Of a DNA stretch of 64,000 bases, positions 17,758 to 28,001 are shown piece after piece. Numbering within the stretch: the first letter of the stretch is position 1; the number at the start of each line of letters is the position of its first letter. The translations under genes and the position numbers were made by a program. Under the pieces are notes generated by a model that worked only from the letters and a program-made list of their open reading frames with translations, was not told where the DNA came from and did no database searches. This DNA comes from Desulfosudis oleivorans (GTDB taxonomy: Bacteria; Desulfobacterota; Desulfobacteria; Desulfobacterales; SURF-7), in the NCBI GenBank assembly GCA_020723305.1, contig DYJC01000001.1, positions 62,001 through 126,000 of the forward strand, read 5' to 3'.

Positions 17758-18789
17758 TTACTTGATGCCCTTTTCTTTTTCCTTTTCTGCTGCCTCCATG
17801 GCCTTTTTCTTGCCAAGTCTTTCTTTCTCAATTGCTGCAGCAATTTTCTTTATTGATTCATGGTTAGCACGCTCCACTGCCGCAGCAACCGCCCCTTCCT
17901 GTTCAATGAATGCATTTTTTTCTTTTCTTTTTGTCATACCATAAATACCGGTTAACAGAACCGGCCAAAGACCCACAATCATCGGAACAATACTAAGCGC
18001 TCCGGATGTGAGCTCAGGCCCTGATTTAATTCCCAGATCTTCACGCATTCCGATTTCATGGAATGGAACACCGGAAAGATAAAGCCAGCTTGTTCCACCC
18101 ATCTCATACTCCCCATAGACATGATCAATATATCGATCCGGATTGTTACGAATCCTTTCCCTGGCAATCGAAAGAAGATTTTTTCGTTTTCCAAATGTTA
18201 AGGCTTCCGTCGGACATACTGAAACACAGCCTGGAATTTCTCCCGCTTCTATCCGCGGTGCACACATGGTACACTTAACCACGCGAGGTGTTAATGGTTC
18301 GTCATATTCATAGGCAGGAATATCAAATGGGCATGCAATCATACAATAACGGCAGCCAACACACACATCCGGGTCATAGGTTACCGGACCGTTTGGTGTT
18401 TTCGTGAAGGCTCGGACAAAACACGCAGATGCACATGCTGGTTCCAGGCAATGGTTACACTGAATTTTCCTGAAGACCGGTTTTTCTGAAGCGTTCTTGC
18501 TGATATACTGGTTTACAACAGTGAAGGCTTTTGTTGTTGTTCTTCTGTTTTTGGCAAGAACGGTTTGATCGGAAAATAATGTGTCCGGTTCCGGCAATTC
18601 ATTTATCTTGTTGCAGGAATCCTCGCAAGATCGGCAACCAACACATCTTGTAATATCGTGTAAAACACCTTTGCTGTCAGGAAAACCACTGAACTGACTT
18701 ATGGATGAAGCACCGGCAGGTTTACCAATTGAGGCCGAGATTCCCGCCGCCCCTATCCAGCCTAAAAACTTCCTTCTTGATATGCCCAT
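17758..18789 (-). CDS. hmcB: HmcB-like periplasmic four-cluster ferredoxin
   Basis: 343 residues. The N-terminus is a twin-arginine signal ([13 protein letters not shown], Arg5-Arg6), so the folded protein is exported by Tat. Four cysteine groups typical of DMSO-reductase-type iron-sulfur subunits follow: [37 protein letters not shown] and [15 protein letters not shown] transmembrane helix near 265-288 anchors it, and an unusually long charged, Ala/Glu/Lys-rich tail (about 295-343) looks like a coiled coil. It connects the multihaem HmcA with the HmcC membrane subunit. ATG 18789 has AGAGGT upstream. Confidence 0.92.
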   Translation of the reverse strand: MGISRRKFLGWIGAAGISASIGKPAGASSISQFSGFPDSKGVLHDITRCVGCRSCEDSCNKINELPEPDTLFSDQTVLAKNRRTTTKAFTVVNQYISKNASEKPVFRKIQCNHCLEPACASACFVRAFTKTPNGPVTYDPDVCVGCRYCMIACPFDIPAYEYDEPLTPRVVKCTMCAPRIEAGEIPGCVSVCPTEALTFGKRKNLLSIARERIRNNPDRYIDHVYGEYEMGGTSWLYLSGVPFHEIGMREDLGIKSGPELTSGALSIVPMIVGLWPVLLTGIYGMTKRKEKNAFIEQEGAVAAAVERANHESIKKIAAAIEKERLGKKKAMEAAEKEKEKGIK

Positions 18790-18854
18790 TTCAACCTCTA
18801 ATCATTCAATGTAATCCAATCAAATCAAATGTTTCGTACGAAACCAGCAGATGA

Positions 18855-20411
18855 TTATTTTTTTGCATGGCATTCTGTACAGCCGGACAGCTTTTTCAAT
18901 CCCATATTCTGGTGGCATTCCATGCATTGAAGATGATAAGCCCCCATAAGCCCGGGTCGAAGCGGAATCTTCTCCCCAACTGTTTTTTTACCGTGACAGC
19001 TCCCACACTTTGGTGGGTGTAAGGAGGCTGGACTGTTGTGGTGACACCCCTGACAAACTGTTCCTTCGCTCTTATGGAAGTAACGTGCCAGATTATTGTC
19101 CTTCATACCGTCCATAAGATTTTGAACCATCTTTCGATGAGGCATTTCCACTGGTTTGTATTGGTTTTGGAGTTGACTTATGATTACTTTGTCCGGAGTA
19201 TCCTTATCTGCATATGTTCTGGTAATGGCAACTCTTTTATTCAGGGCCTTTGCAGCTGCCGGATTATTGAAAACCGATGGATCATTTTCATCGATACCGG
19301 CCGACGGATACATATGGCAGGATTTACAGGACATGGTATCCGTTGTTCGGATATTGCCGGCAAAAGCATGGCAGCCTACACACTCTGTGGCCTGTTTGCG
19401 GCTTTGATGACACCCAAGACAACTGGATTGTTTCGTAAACTTGTGCATGGCCTGTTCCAAATTCACCCCATTCCCTTCTTTATCACCCTTCAAGGTGTGA
19501 CAAGAACTACATGCATTTAGATCCTTATGATGACACTGGATGCAAGTGTCGTTATAACCTTCATGAGCCTGATGATCAAAAGCAACCCTGTCCATTTGTC
19601 CGGCCTTCCCCATTATGCCTTTTTTAATAAACACCTGGTCGGGTTGATTGCGATCCAATCGCGGCACCTCGTATCTTTTTTCATATTTTTTTTGATTGTC
19701 TTCGTCATGACATCCATAGCATGTAACAGGACCGTTTTTTTTCTTTTGTTCAGAATTGTTTCGATGGCAATTAATGCATGCAACATGAGAAACGGTAGAC
19801 ATGGGAAGGATTTTTTTTTCTTCATTTTTCTTATGACAATACCGGCAGGATCCTTCTTTCCCTTTGACATATATCAGCTTCTTCATATTGATATCGTACT
19901 CATGATGACATGTATCACACTTGTTGTTCTGTGACTGTGTATGTCTGTAATGAAGAGACTTATCAAAACCCATCGGCATCCTTGAGGAGGGAATTCTCAT
20001 TTTCCGATGGCATCCGCCGCATTCAACAGGTCCGGAGGATAATCTTGCAGTGGTATTTTCTTTATGACACCCGATGCATGCTGAATGGTATAAATCCATC
20101 AATTTTTTTTTCTGCATCCCCTTTGAGTTTTTAAATTCCAGCGACAATCGGCTTTTGTCTTGTAAATGACATGAAGAACAATCCTTTTCCTGTTTTAGGA
20201 GTGCTTCCGTATAAAGATCATGAAGAAATGTAACGGCCGGACGTTCAAGGGGTCCGAGTTGTTTCATGGAATCGATGATCACTATATCAGATCTTGCAGA
20301 TTCAAATATCTCTTGATTCTTTCCGCCCCCGGTTGCATATGTTCCATAACAATTCAAGATAAAAACAATTAACAGGATTACGCTCTTGGGTAACAGTTTT
20401 CGATTCTTCAT
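18855..20411 (-). CDS. hmcA: HmcA, 16-haem high-molecular-mass cytochrome c
   Basis: 518 residues with exactly 16 CxxCH motifs, the number known for HmcA of Desulfovibrio. The N-terminus MKNRKLLPK followed by a hydrophobic stretch is a Sec signal peptide, so I place the start at ATG 20411 (AGGA upstream). The longer in-frame ORF starting at 20588 adds 59 residues without a signal. Additional histidines supply distal ligands for bis-His haems. HmcA receives electrons from periplasmic cytochrome c3/hydrogenases and passes them to HmcB. It is the first gene of the operon, divergent from hrpA across 212 bp in which I could not identify a convincing promoter. Confidence 0.95.
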   Translation of the reverse strand: MKNRKLLPKSVILLIVFILNCYGTYATGGGKNQEIFESARSDIVIIDSMKQLGPLERPAVTFLHDLYTEALLKQEKDCSSCHLQDKSRLSLEFKNSKGMQKKKLMDLYHSACIGCHKENTTARLSSGPVECGGCHRKMRIPSSRMPMGFDKSLHYRHTQSQNNKCDTCHHEYDINMKKLIYVKGKEGSCRYCHKKNEEKKILPMSTVSHVACINCHRNNSEQKKKNGPVTCYGCHDEDNQKKYEKRYEVPRLDRNQPDQVFIKKGIMGKAGQMDRVAFDHQAHEGYNDTCIQCHHKDLNACSSCHTLKGDKEGNGVNLEQAMHKFTKQSSCLGCHQSRKQATECVGCHAFAGNIRTTDTMSCKSCHMYPSAGIDENDPSVFNNPAAAKALNKRVAITRTYADKDTPDKVIISQLQNQYKPVEMPHRKMVQNLMDGMKDNNLARYFHKSEGTVCQGCHHNSPASLHPPKCGSCHGKKTVGEKIPLRPGLMGAYHLQCMECHQNMGLKKLSGCTECHAKK

Positions 20412-20623
20412 TTTCTGTTCCTGTAGAAATGTATTTGGGTCAATCCGGAATGGCATTGTATTAAAATTCCAAAACAACCTACTATAAAAGCGAATGATTT
20501 GGAAGAAAAAATATGATTGTCTGATGGTGAGCGAATCTTTCCTTTCAACAATATTTGAGATATAGTTTTCTTTGGAATTGGATATCACATATTAATCGAA
20601 GCGATTGAAAAAAAATAGAAGAT

Positions 20624-23600
20624 ATGGCTGTTCATACTTTTTCGGATATAAATAATATTTTAAAGTCCCTTGAGGAAAAAATTCCAAAAATTCTCTGCGT
20701 GGACAGACCCTATGTGATTCGAAAAATAGCGATCATCCGTTCCCTGAAAAACAAAACAAATGAAAAGCAGATGATGCCTATGCTATCTGAAATTCAGGAC
20801 CGGATTGCACATTCAGAAAATATTTTGCATCATCGGAAAGTAACTGTACCGGATGTTACCCATTATCCGGACCTGCCTATTACCAATCATAAGAATGAAA
20901 TTATCCATGCCATTCAGAAAAACCAGGTATTGATCATTTCCGGCGAAACCGGTTCAGGAAAGACCACCCAGATTCCACGGTACTGCCTTGCTGCCGGAAG
21001 GGGCCTTTATGGAAAAATCGGATGCACCCAGCCAAGGCGAATCGCTGCGGTTGCTGTAGCAGAACGTATTGCGGAAGAGATTGGAGAAACCGTTGGAAAT
21101 GGAGTCGGATACAGGATACGGTTTACCGACCGATCTTCTCCAGACGGCTTTATCAAGGTCATGACAGACGGAATTCTGCTGGCGGAAGCCCAAAACGATC
21201 GATTTCTGAATGAATATGATACGCTTATTGTCGATGAAGCCCATGAAAGGAGTCTGAATATCGATTTCATTCTGGGGTTATTAAAAACGCTCCTGAAAAA
21301 ACGAAAAGATTTAAAACTGATCATCACCTCTGCAACCATTGACACGGAAAAATTCTCTAAAGCATTTGATGATGCCCCCGTTCTGGAGGTTTCCGGGAAA
21401 ATGTTCCCGATTGAAATACAATATCCGGTCAGTGGAGTTGAAAATCAGAAAGAAGAAGTTTCTTATACGGAGATGGCTGCAAAAACCATTGACCGAATTC
21501 AGCAGAAAAACCCTTTTGGGGACATATTGGTTTTTATGCCGACAGAACAGGACATCCGGGAAACATGCGAGATGATTCAAGGAAGAAACTATCATAATGT
21601 AACCGTTTTACCCCTTTTCTCAAGGCTTTCCTCAAAAGAACAGAAAAAAATATTTCAAAAAACAACCGGACGGAAAATTATTGTTTCAACCAATGTGGCA
21701 GAGACATCGTTAACCATACCGGGTATCCGATATGTTGTTGATACCGGACTCGCCCGGATATCTCACTACTCTCCTCGTTCAAGAACAAAATCACTACCCA
21801 TTGTTCCGATTTCCCGAAGCAGTGCGGATCAAAGAAAAGGGCGATGCGGGCGCGTGGAGAATGGTGTATGTATCCGGTTGTATTCCGAGGACGACTATAA
21901 CAACCGTCCGCTTTATACATTACCTGAAATCAAGCGGGACAACCTTGCAGAAGTTATCCTTCGGATGATTTCCCTTAACCTCGGTGACATCACGACATTC
22001 CCACTGATTGACCGGCCCTCTGAATCCAGCATAAAAGATGGATACAACCTGCTTCTTGAACTGGATGCCATTTTGGTCAGCGCAAAAAAAAGCAAAAAAT
22101 ACTCAAACTACACTCTGAGTAAAAAAGGGAAAATAATGGCGAGAATGCCGCTGGATCCTCGTCTTTCCTGTATGCTGATTGAAGCTCATCATCTTGGCTG
22201 TCTGAAAGAAATAACGGTCATTGTTTCCTCCCTGAGCATTCAGGATCCGAGAGAACGTCCGGCTGATAAATCCATTGAAGCAGATCAGGCCCAGGCATGC
22301 TTTACGGACCCATTATCCGATTTTATTTCCATCCTGAATATCTGGAATGAATATGAAAAAATTACCTTACAAAAATCAAACGCAAACATAAAGCAGTTCT
22401 GTAAAAAACATTTTTTATCTTTTCGACGTATGAGAGAATGGAGGGATATTTTTCAGCAAATTTTTCTCATTCTCGAAGAACTGCAAATGACCGAGAAAAA
22501 AGTTTCCCCTGCTGCTTTTCCGATGAAAAATGAGAATGCATTTTCTCCTTTATATGAGGCGATTCACAAATCCATTCTAAGCGGATTTCTTTCCAACATA
22601 GCCGCTAAAAAAGAAAAAAATACGTATAAAGCCACCAAAGACAAAGAAGTGTTTCTCTTCCCCGGCTCTTCACTTTTTAATCGTGGCAAACCATGGATCG
22701 TCGCTGCCGAACTGATCGAAACATCACGCCTGTTTGCAAGAACCGTTGCGGCAATTGACAGCAATTGGCTGGAAGAAATCGGAAAATCACATTGCAAGAG
22801 AACCTATTCCCATCCTCGATGGGAACGAACAAGGGGTGCAGTCGTTGCAAACGAACAGGTCAGTTTATTTGGTTTGATTATTGTTCCGCAAAGGACAATA
22901 TATTATGGCCGGATCAACCCGGAAGAGTCATCGGAAATATTTATTCGGGATGCGTTGATCGGAGACGATCTGAAAAAATCATTTCCATTCATGATTCATA
23001 ACAGGAGTGAGCTTGAAGAGATCAGAAAGATTGAAGCGCGCCTCAGACGAAGGGATATCCTGATTGATGAAACCGATCTTTTTTCATTCTATCAGAAAAA
23101 ACTCCCTGATATATTTGATATCAGGGCCTTGGAAGCATTGATTAAAAAAAAAGGAACCGATGATTTCCTGAGGATGAACCGGGAATATCTATATAGATAC
23201 TTGCCGGAAAAATCGGAACTGGATCTTTTCCCGGAAACAATCGACCTGGGCGACAATGCCTATGAATGCCAATACGCATTCAATCCAGGCAAAAAAAATG
23301 ATGGAATTACGGTCAAGATCCCTTCCCCCAAAACCTCTTCAATACCCATTGACTCCCTTGACTGGATGGTACCTGGACTATTACAGGATAAGATTCATGT
23401 GCTGATCCGGGGGCTCCCGAAAGAATATCGAAAACAGTTGATGCCTGTTGCGGCTACTGTTGAAATGATTCTAAAGGAGATGCCCCGGAGAAAAGGTAAT
23501 CTGGCGACGAGTCTCAGCCAATTTCTTCATCAAAAATTGAGGGTGGATATCCCTTCAACCGCATGGCCGGAAGAAGATCTTCCAACTCATCTGAAAATGA

Positions 23601-24607
23601 GAATTGCGATTACCGACGCTGATGGAAAAGTCATCTCCTGTAGCAGGGATAAAACCGTTTTAAAGGCAGAAAGGAGTACTGAGTCTATTCCGTATGAATT
23701 CAATAAGGAAAAACAAAAATGGGAAAAAACAGATCTGACTGCCTGGGATTTTGAGGATCTTCCGGTAAGTATACCACTGCCGGATAAGCACGGAAACTTG
23801 AGAGTCATATATCCGGGTCTATCAAATGAAGGAGGCCGTATCTGCCTCCGTCTGTTTCAGGATGAGAAAAAAGCGGTAACATCTCATAAATCCGGTATCA
23901 AATCACTATTCATGATCCATTTAAAAAAGGATCTTGTCTTTCTGAAAAAACATATACGGCTATCAGGTGATGTCCGGCAACAATCAACATATTTCGGCGG
24001 GCCGGAGCAACTACAGGAAAAGATATTTGATAAATTGATAACCCGCCTATGCTGGAAAGATATCAGAACCCGGCAGGAATTTTACAATGAGGCCCAATGC
24101 ATTTCACAGACCATGCTGACCAAAGGGAGTGTTCTCCTGCACTATGTTGTTTCTGTTTTATCTGCCTATCATGATACAAGGTCGGATTTATACGGAATCG
24201 AAAATAAAAAAGGTCACAAACACATGTACCCTCTCGTTCAAACACTGCGAAAAGATCTGATCAGTCTTGTTCCGGAAAATTTTGTAACCATCTATGAGGA
24301 TGAAAAACTGAATGAGCTGCCAAGATACCTGACTGCCATCAGACTTAGAGTTCAGAGAGCGCTCATCGATTTTGAAAAAGATCAAAAAAAAGCAAGGGAT
24401 ATTCAAAAATATGTCGACTATTTAAATAGCTTACTTGCTTCTCTTGGTCCGGAAGATACGGATGAAAAAAGAAAAGAAATTGAAAATTTTTTCTGGCTGC
24501 TTCAGGAATACAAGGTTTCTGTTTTTGCTCAGGAATTGAAAACCCCTTTTCCGGTTTCCGTTAAAAAATTAGATACAAAATGCTGCGAAATTGAAAGAAT
24601 GCGGTGA
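20624..24607 (+). CDS. hrpA: ATP-dependent RNA helicase HrpA (DEAH box)
   Basis: A 1327-residue DEAH-box helicase of normal HrpA length. Walker A is GETGSGKTTQIPRYC (about residue 107) and the DEAH motif is VDEAHERSLN. Motif III is SATID, and motif VI is QRKGRCGRVENG. The helicase-associated and OB-like domains and the long C-terminal DUF3418-type region follow. In E. coli HrpA resolves stalled or collided ribosomes. The gene stands alone, divergent from hmcA and convergent with the glycosyltransferase. The start ATG 20624 has only a weak ribosome binding site (GAAGAT). Confidence 0.95.
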   Translation: MAVHTFSDINNILKSLEEKIPKILCVDRPYVIRKIAIIRSLKNKTNEKQMMPMLSEIQDRIAHSENILHHRKVTVPDVTHYPDLPITNHKNEIIHAIQKNQVLIISGETGSGKTTQIPRYCLAAGRGLYGKIGCTQPRRIAAVAVAERIAEEIGETVGNGVGYRIRFTDRSSPDGFIKVMTDGILLAEAQNDRFLNEYDTLIVDEAHERSLNIDFILGLLKTLLKKRKDLKLIITSATIDTEKFSKAFDDAPVLEVSGKMFPIEIQYPVSGVENQKEEVSYTEMAAKTIDRIQQKNPFGDILVFMPTEQDIRETCEMIQGRNYHNVTVLPLFSRLSSKEQKKIFQKTTGRKIIVSTNVAETSLTIPGIRYVVDTGLARISHYSPRSRTKSLPIVPISRSSADQRKGRCGRVENGVCIRLYSEDDYNNRPLYTLPEIKRDNLAEVILRMISLNLGDITTFPLIDRPSESSIKDGYNLLLELDAILVSAKKSKKYSNYTLSKKGKIMARMPLDPRLSCMLIEAHHLGCLKEITVIVSSLSIQDPRERPADKSIEADQAQACFTDPLSDFISILNIWNEYEKITLQKSNANIKQFCKKHFLSFRRMREWRDIFQQIFLILEELQMTEKKVSPAAFPMKNENAFSPLYEAIHKSILSGFLSNIAAKKEKNTYKATKDKEVFLFPGSSLFNRGKPWIVAAELIETSRLFARTVAAIDSNWLEEIGKSHCKRTYSHPRWERTRGAVVANEQVSLFGLIIVPQRTIYYGRINPEESSEIFIRDALIGDDLKKSFPFMIHNRSELEEIRKIEARLRRRDILIDETDLFSFYQKKLPDIFDIRALEALIKKKGTDDFLRMNREYLYRYLPEKSELDLFPETIDLGDNAYECQYAFNPGKKNDGITVKIPSPKTSSIPIDSLDWMVPGLLQDKIHVLIRGLPKEYRKQLMPVAATVEMILKEMPRRKGNLATSLSQFLHQKLRVDIPSTAWPEEDLPTHLKMRIAITDADGKVISCSRDKTVLKAERSTESIPYEFNKEKQKWEKTDLTAWDFEDLPVSIPLPDKHGNLRVIYPGLSNEGGRICLRLFQDEKKAVTSHKSGIKSLFMIHLKKDLVFLKKHIRLSGDVRQQSTYFGGPEQLQEKIFDKLITRLCWKDIRTRQEFYNEAQCISQTMLTKGSVLLHYVVSVLSAYHDTRSDLYGIENKKGHKHMYPLVQTLRKDLISLVPENFVTIYEDEKLNELPRYLTAIRLRVQRALIDFEKDQKKARDIQKYVDYLNSLLASLGPEDTDEKRKEIENFFWLLQEYKVSVFAQELKTPFPVSVKKLDTKCCEIERMR

Positions 24608-24619
24608 GTCCGAGCATCT

Positions 24620-25480
24620 TCAATTTTTGAACGGGTCTTGAGATAATTTGAAATCTTTTGCCAGGCTCTTTATATATGCTGCCTCTTCCAGGTTACCTCT
24701 TTTTATACATCCGTTTGCATAAATATCAATTTTAGCATTCAGCATCTCAACCGTTTGCTGAAACTGAATCGGTGTTAAATTTTCCGTTTCCAGTATTTTA
24801 GATAAAGAACGAATCCTGTATCGATCCAGACCAGGAACTCCTGAAAGCTGATCTTCATGCCCACCGCGTTTGATGACTAAGGGATGCGGAATAAGAGAGA
24901 CATGGTATTTACATCCGATTCTGAGCCAGAAATCATAATCCTCACAGGCAGGAAGAGTTTCGTCAAACCCTCCCATCAGAGTAAAAAAATCTTTCTCCAT
25001 CATAACCGCAGAAGGACTCACCAGACATAAAGCCAGGGATGGCAAAAAAATTTCTCCGGATGGTTTTTTATGATACTTTTTCGGATTTATACGACATCCA
25101 TTGCGAATCCAGATCTCATCTGTCTGACAAATCCGGATGTCTGGATTGGATGCGAAAAATTCCGTCTGGATAGCCAGTTTCCCTGGCATCCATAAATCAT
25201 CGGAGTCCAGAAATGCGATCAACCTTCCCTTTGAAGCTGCAACACCATGATTTCGTGCAGCGCTTACTCCGGAATTTTTCTGATGGATGACCTCAATCCG
25301 GTCTTGGAATTCATCCAGTATCGCCTGTGTATGATCAGTAGAACCATCATCAACAACGATCAATTCATAATCCTGAAATGTCTGGGCAAGAACCGACAGA
25401 ATTGATTCTTTTACGATCCATGCACGGTTGTAGGTTGGTATGATAATGCTGACCATTGGATTTTGATTATAGTTTTTCAT
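24620..25480 (-). CDS. Family 2 glycosyltransferase
   Basis: 286 residues of the GT-A fold, inverting glycosyltransferase family 2. The N-terminal nucleotide-sugar site is clear (VSIIIPTYNRAWIV, then VVDDGSTDHT), with the metal-binding FLDSDDLW near residue 95. The acceptor half has GFDETLPACEDYDFWLRIG, with the ED(Y/W) motif. It probably adds a sugar to a surface polysaccharide, lipopolysaccharide or glycan. No other polysaccharide gene is near, so the substrate is unknown. It ends 12 bp from the end of hrpA (convergent). Confidence 0.9.
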   Translation of the reverse strand: MKNYNQNPMVSIIIPTYNRAWIVKESILSVLAQTFQDYELIVVDDGSTDHTQAILDEFQDRIEVIHQKNSGVSAARNHGVAASKGRLIAFLDSDDLWMPGKLAIQTEFFASNPDIRICQTDEIWIRNGCRINPKKYHKKPSGEIFLPSLALCLVSPSAVMMEKDFFTLMGGFDETLPACEDYDFWLRIGCKYHVSLIPHPLVIKRGGHEDQLSGVPGLDRYRIRSLSKILETENLTPIQFQQTVEMLNAKIDIYANGCIKRGNLEEAAYIKSLAKDFKLSQDPFKN

Positions 25481-25565
25481 AGGGATTTGAAGAGAAATAA
25501 CAGGGCCACCTGTATTTCATCAAACTGTTCAGAAGGTGTCGGAATCGGAATTCAAACAAACGTGA

Positions 25566-27782
25566 CTAAACAGAAGTAATTTTAACCTTCTGTACCTTTC
25601 CATTTCCGACTTCCACACGATTCCGTCCATTTGTTTTTGCAAGATAAAGTGCAGAATCTGCGACATTCAGCGTTTCCTCAATCGTTGATCCATGGAGCGG
25701 AAACAATGCTACACCCAGTGAAACCGTTATACTGTGTATTTTTTTCATATGATTAATGGTAAGGTTCTTCTCAATTTTTTGCCGGAGAGATTCAGCCCTC
25801 AACCGCGAATTTTCAAGGGATGTACTTGGAAGAATCAGAATAAATTCTTCTCCACCATACCTGCAGGCAATATCCTCCTGACGAATATTGTTTCGTAAAA
25901 AAGACCCCAATTCACGCAGAACAATATCACCGACCTCATGACCAAACGTATCATTAAAGGTCTTGAAATGATCCACATCCACCATGATAATTCCCAGAGT
26001 GGTGTTATGCCGCTTGGCACGTCTGGCTTCAAATTCCAATGTATCGATCATGTATCGTCTATTGTAAAGTCCGGTCAGATGATCGTGTATGGACTGCATC
26101 TTCAAGGTTTCCCGTAGTCTCAGATTGGTCAGAGGGGGTGCATAATGTTCCAGCAGGCTTGTAACCATTATCTGTTTTGAAAAATATATTTTTTTTATTT
26201 CTTCGGCTCCAGACCCTTCATTCTCCGGATGAATTTGAAGGTGAAGCATACCCAGTACTTCTCCTTGAGCAATCATCGGAGCGCAAATATAATGAGATTT
26301 CGAAGTCTCCTTAATATGAGGGCATATAGGGTCTATTTCCGGATTCTGGACAAAATGCAAATGCCCTCTTCGGATGGCCCAGCATGAATTGGGTTTGAAA
26401 TCTTCCCCGATAATGTGTAAACTCCCCCAGGAGGCCACGACCTTCATCGCCTTTCTTGTTTTTTCAAATATGCTTAAATATCCTGAATCATTTGGAAATA
26501 ATTTCTTACAATACTTAATTACAAGCGTATACGTTTCGATTTCAGAATCACAGGCCTGAATCAGATCACCAAACTGATTAAAAATCTGGGTTTGTTTTGT
26601 TCTTTCTTCGAGTTCATCGATTGTGCAGATCAGCTTTAAATTCGAAGTTTTTAACTCAGCGGTTCTTTGTTCAACCTGAGTCTCAAGCTCTGCTTTGTGC
26701 TTTTTTAGCGCGTCTACAGCGTCTCGACGCTCCGATATATGATTCATCACAGTTTCAACCATCTTGTCAAAACAATGGATCAAACTAACTATCTCGTTCC
26801 CCTTTCCTTCCTTTACATCCTCACCCGATATATCCAGTACGGTCTGTTTGGCCTTTTCCTTCAGATTTTTCAGAGGCTTCAGGGTATACAGCGCAAACCC
26901 TACCCATAAGGAGATCGAAATCAAAAGAATAAGGCAAGAGACCTTTAAAATATGATTTTTATTATTTTGAAGTAATTCATAGGTTGGTTTGGTATTGATC
27001 TCCACAATCACGCTGAAAATCTTATCTGCCAGCTCCATGGGTGAATAGTGATTCACCTTGAAACCGTCTACATCTTCAATCCTTATGGATTTTATATCTT
27101 CAATACTTTCCTGCAATGCCTTACGGCTGATATTGCCTCGATTGCCGACAGGAAGGGAACTGGCAATCACTCCATCTTTGGATCCAAAAGAAACATGGAC
27201 TTCGGTTTCATAGGCAATTTTGTTGGCATAATCGTCATCAATCCATTTCCCGACTGCCAATTTCCCGGTTTGGATTTCCTGATTCATAATCGGGACAAGA
27301 GCGAGAAGCGCCCACTTGTTTCCTGATTTTGCAGCAATAAGATTGTGATTTTTATCAAGGGCTTTGTTTAAATCAGAAACCGAAAAATCAATTTTGGTGT
27401 TACCCGCTTTCGTGACACTGTAAATGATTTTATAATCCTGATCAAAAACCTGGCAGATATCCACATCCAGCTTTGGAAAGAGGGTGTCCATTGTCTCTTT
27501 CAAGGGCCCCTTGGATCCTCCGGAAGAAGAATAATAAATCAATCCTTCGTTAAGCCCATTATGTTCAATCAATGCCTTGGACAGTGCTGTCAGATAACCG
27601 CTGTCTCTTTTTATTAAGCTTTCAACAATATAATATATATCTTCTGCCTTTGTAATTTCCTTGCCCCAGAAGATATCCTGAAGAGCCTTGCCCTGAATAT
27701 AGTAAAATAAAAAGGTTATACTTAAAATGAGTAGAACGGTCATTCCGGTGATTGGAAATGTAATACTCATTCTTCGAATCAT
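25566..27782 (-). CDS. Membrane diguanylate cyclase with periplasmic sensor, HAMP-like and GAF domains
   Basis: 738 residues. A transmembrane helix at about 10-28 and another near 278-300 enclose a periplasmic Cache-like sensor domain. A HAMP-like linker and a coiled coil (about 345-395) follow, then a GAF-like domain (about 395-555) and a C-terminal GGDEF domain (from about 570) with the signature YGGEEF. This is the active-site form, and an upstream RxxD inhibitory site is not obvious. It would make c-di-GMP, probably in response to an extracellular ligand. The three PilZ proteins elsewhere in the window are possible readers. It is a single gene. Confidence 0.9.
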   Translation of the reverse strand: MIRRMSITFPITGMTVLLILSITFLFYYIQGKALQDIFWGKEITKAEDIYYIVESLIKRDSGYLTALSKALIEHNGLNEGLIYYSSSGGSKGPLKETMDTLFPKLDVDICQVFDQDYKIIYSVTKAGNTKIDFSVSDLNKALDKNHNLIAAKSGNKWALLALVPIMNQEIQTGKLAVGKWIDDDYANKIAYETEVHVSFGSKDGVIASSLPVGNRGNISRKALQESIEDIKSIRIEDVDGFKVNHYSPMELADKIFSVIVEINTKPTYELLQNNKNHILKVSCLILLISISLWVGFALYTLKPLKNLKEKAKQTVLDISGEDVKEGKGNEIVSLIHCFDKMVETVMNHISERRDAVDALKKHKAELETQVEQRTAELKTSNLKLICTIDELEERTKQTQIFNQFGDLIQACDSEIETYTLVIKYCKKLFPNDSGYLSIFEKTRKAMKVVASWGSLHIIGEDFKPNSCWAIRRGHLHFVQNPEIDPICPHIKETSKSHYICAPMIAQGEVLGMLHLQIHPENEGSGAEEIKKIYFSKQIMVTSLLEHYAPPLTNLRLRETLKMQSIHDHLTGLYNRRYMIDTLEFEARRAKRHNTTLGIIMVDVDHFKTFNDTFGHEVGDIVLRELGSFLRNNIRQEDIACRYGGEEFILILPSTSLENSRLRAESLRQKIEKNLTINHMKKIHSITVSLGVALFPLHGSTIEETLNVADSALYLAKTNGRNRVEVGNGKVQKVKITSV

Positions 27783-27928
27783 AGTCGATTACCTGCTTGC
27801 ATAGTTGTCGGTTTCGTTTTCAAATATGGGTTGAGTATGCAATAAAGAAAAATATGTGTCAAGCGAATTATACACTACTAACCAAATGAATTAACAATAT
27901 TTTTTAACTGTTTTCCAATGTATAATCA

Positions 27929-27966
27929 GAAAAAAAGGGGCTGTCTTTTCAGACAGCCCTTTTTAA
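27929..27966 (-). terminator. Rho-independent terminator of the fad operon
   Basis: A stem of GGGCTGTC paired with GACAGCCC around a short TTTTCA loop, flanked by A and T runs on both sides. It therefore works in the minus direction after the thiolase stop at 28002 and could also act on the plus strand. It also separates the fad operon from the diguanylate cyclase gene. Confidence 0.85.
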
Positions 27967-28001
27967 GGGGGGTTAAACGTAATGAAATAAAAAAATTACG
28001 A

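Noticed and set aside
20412-20588. Upstream extension of hmcA (59 residues)
   Set aside because: The extension precedes the obvious signal peptide, and AGGA lies just before the internal ATG at 20411.
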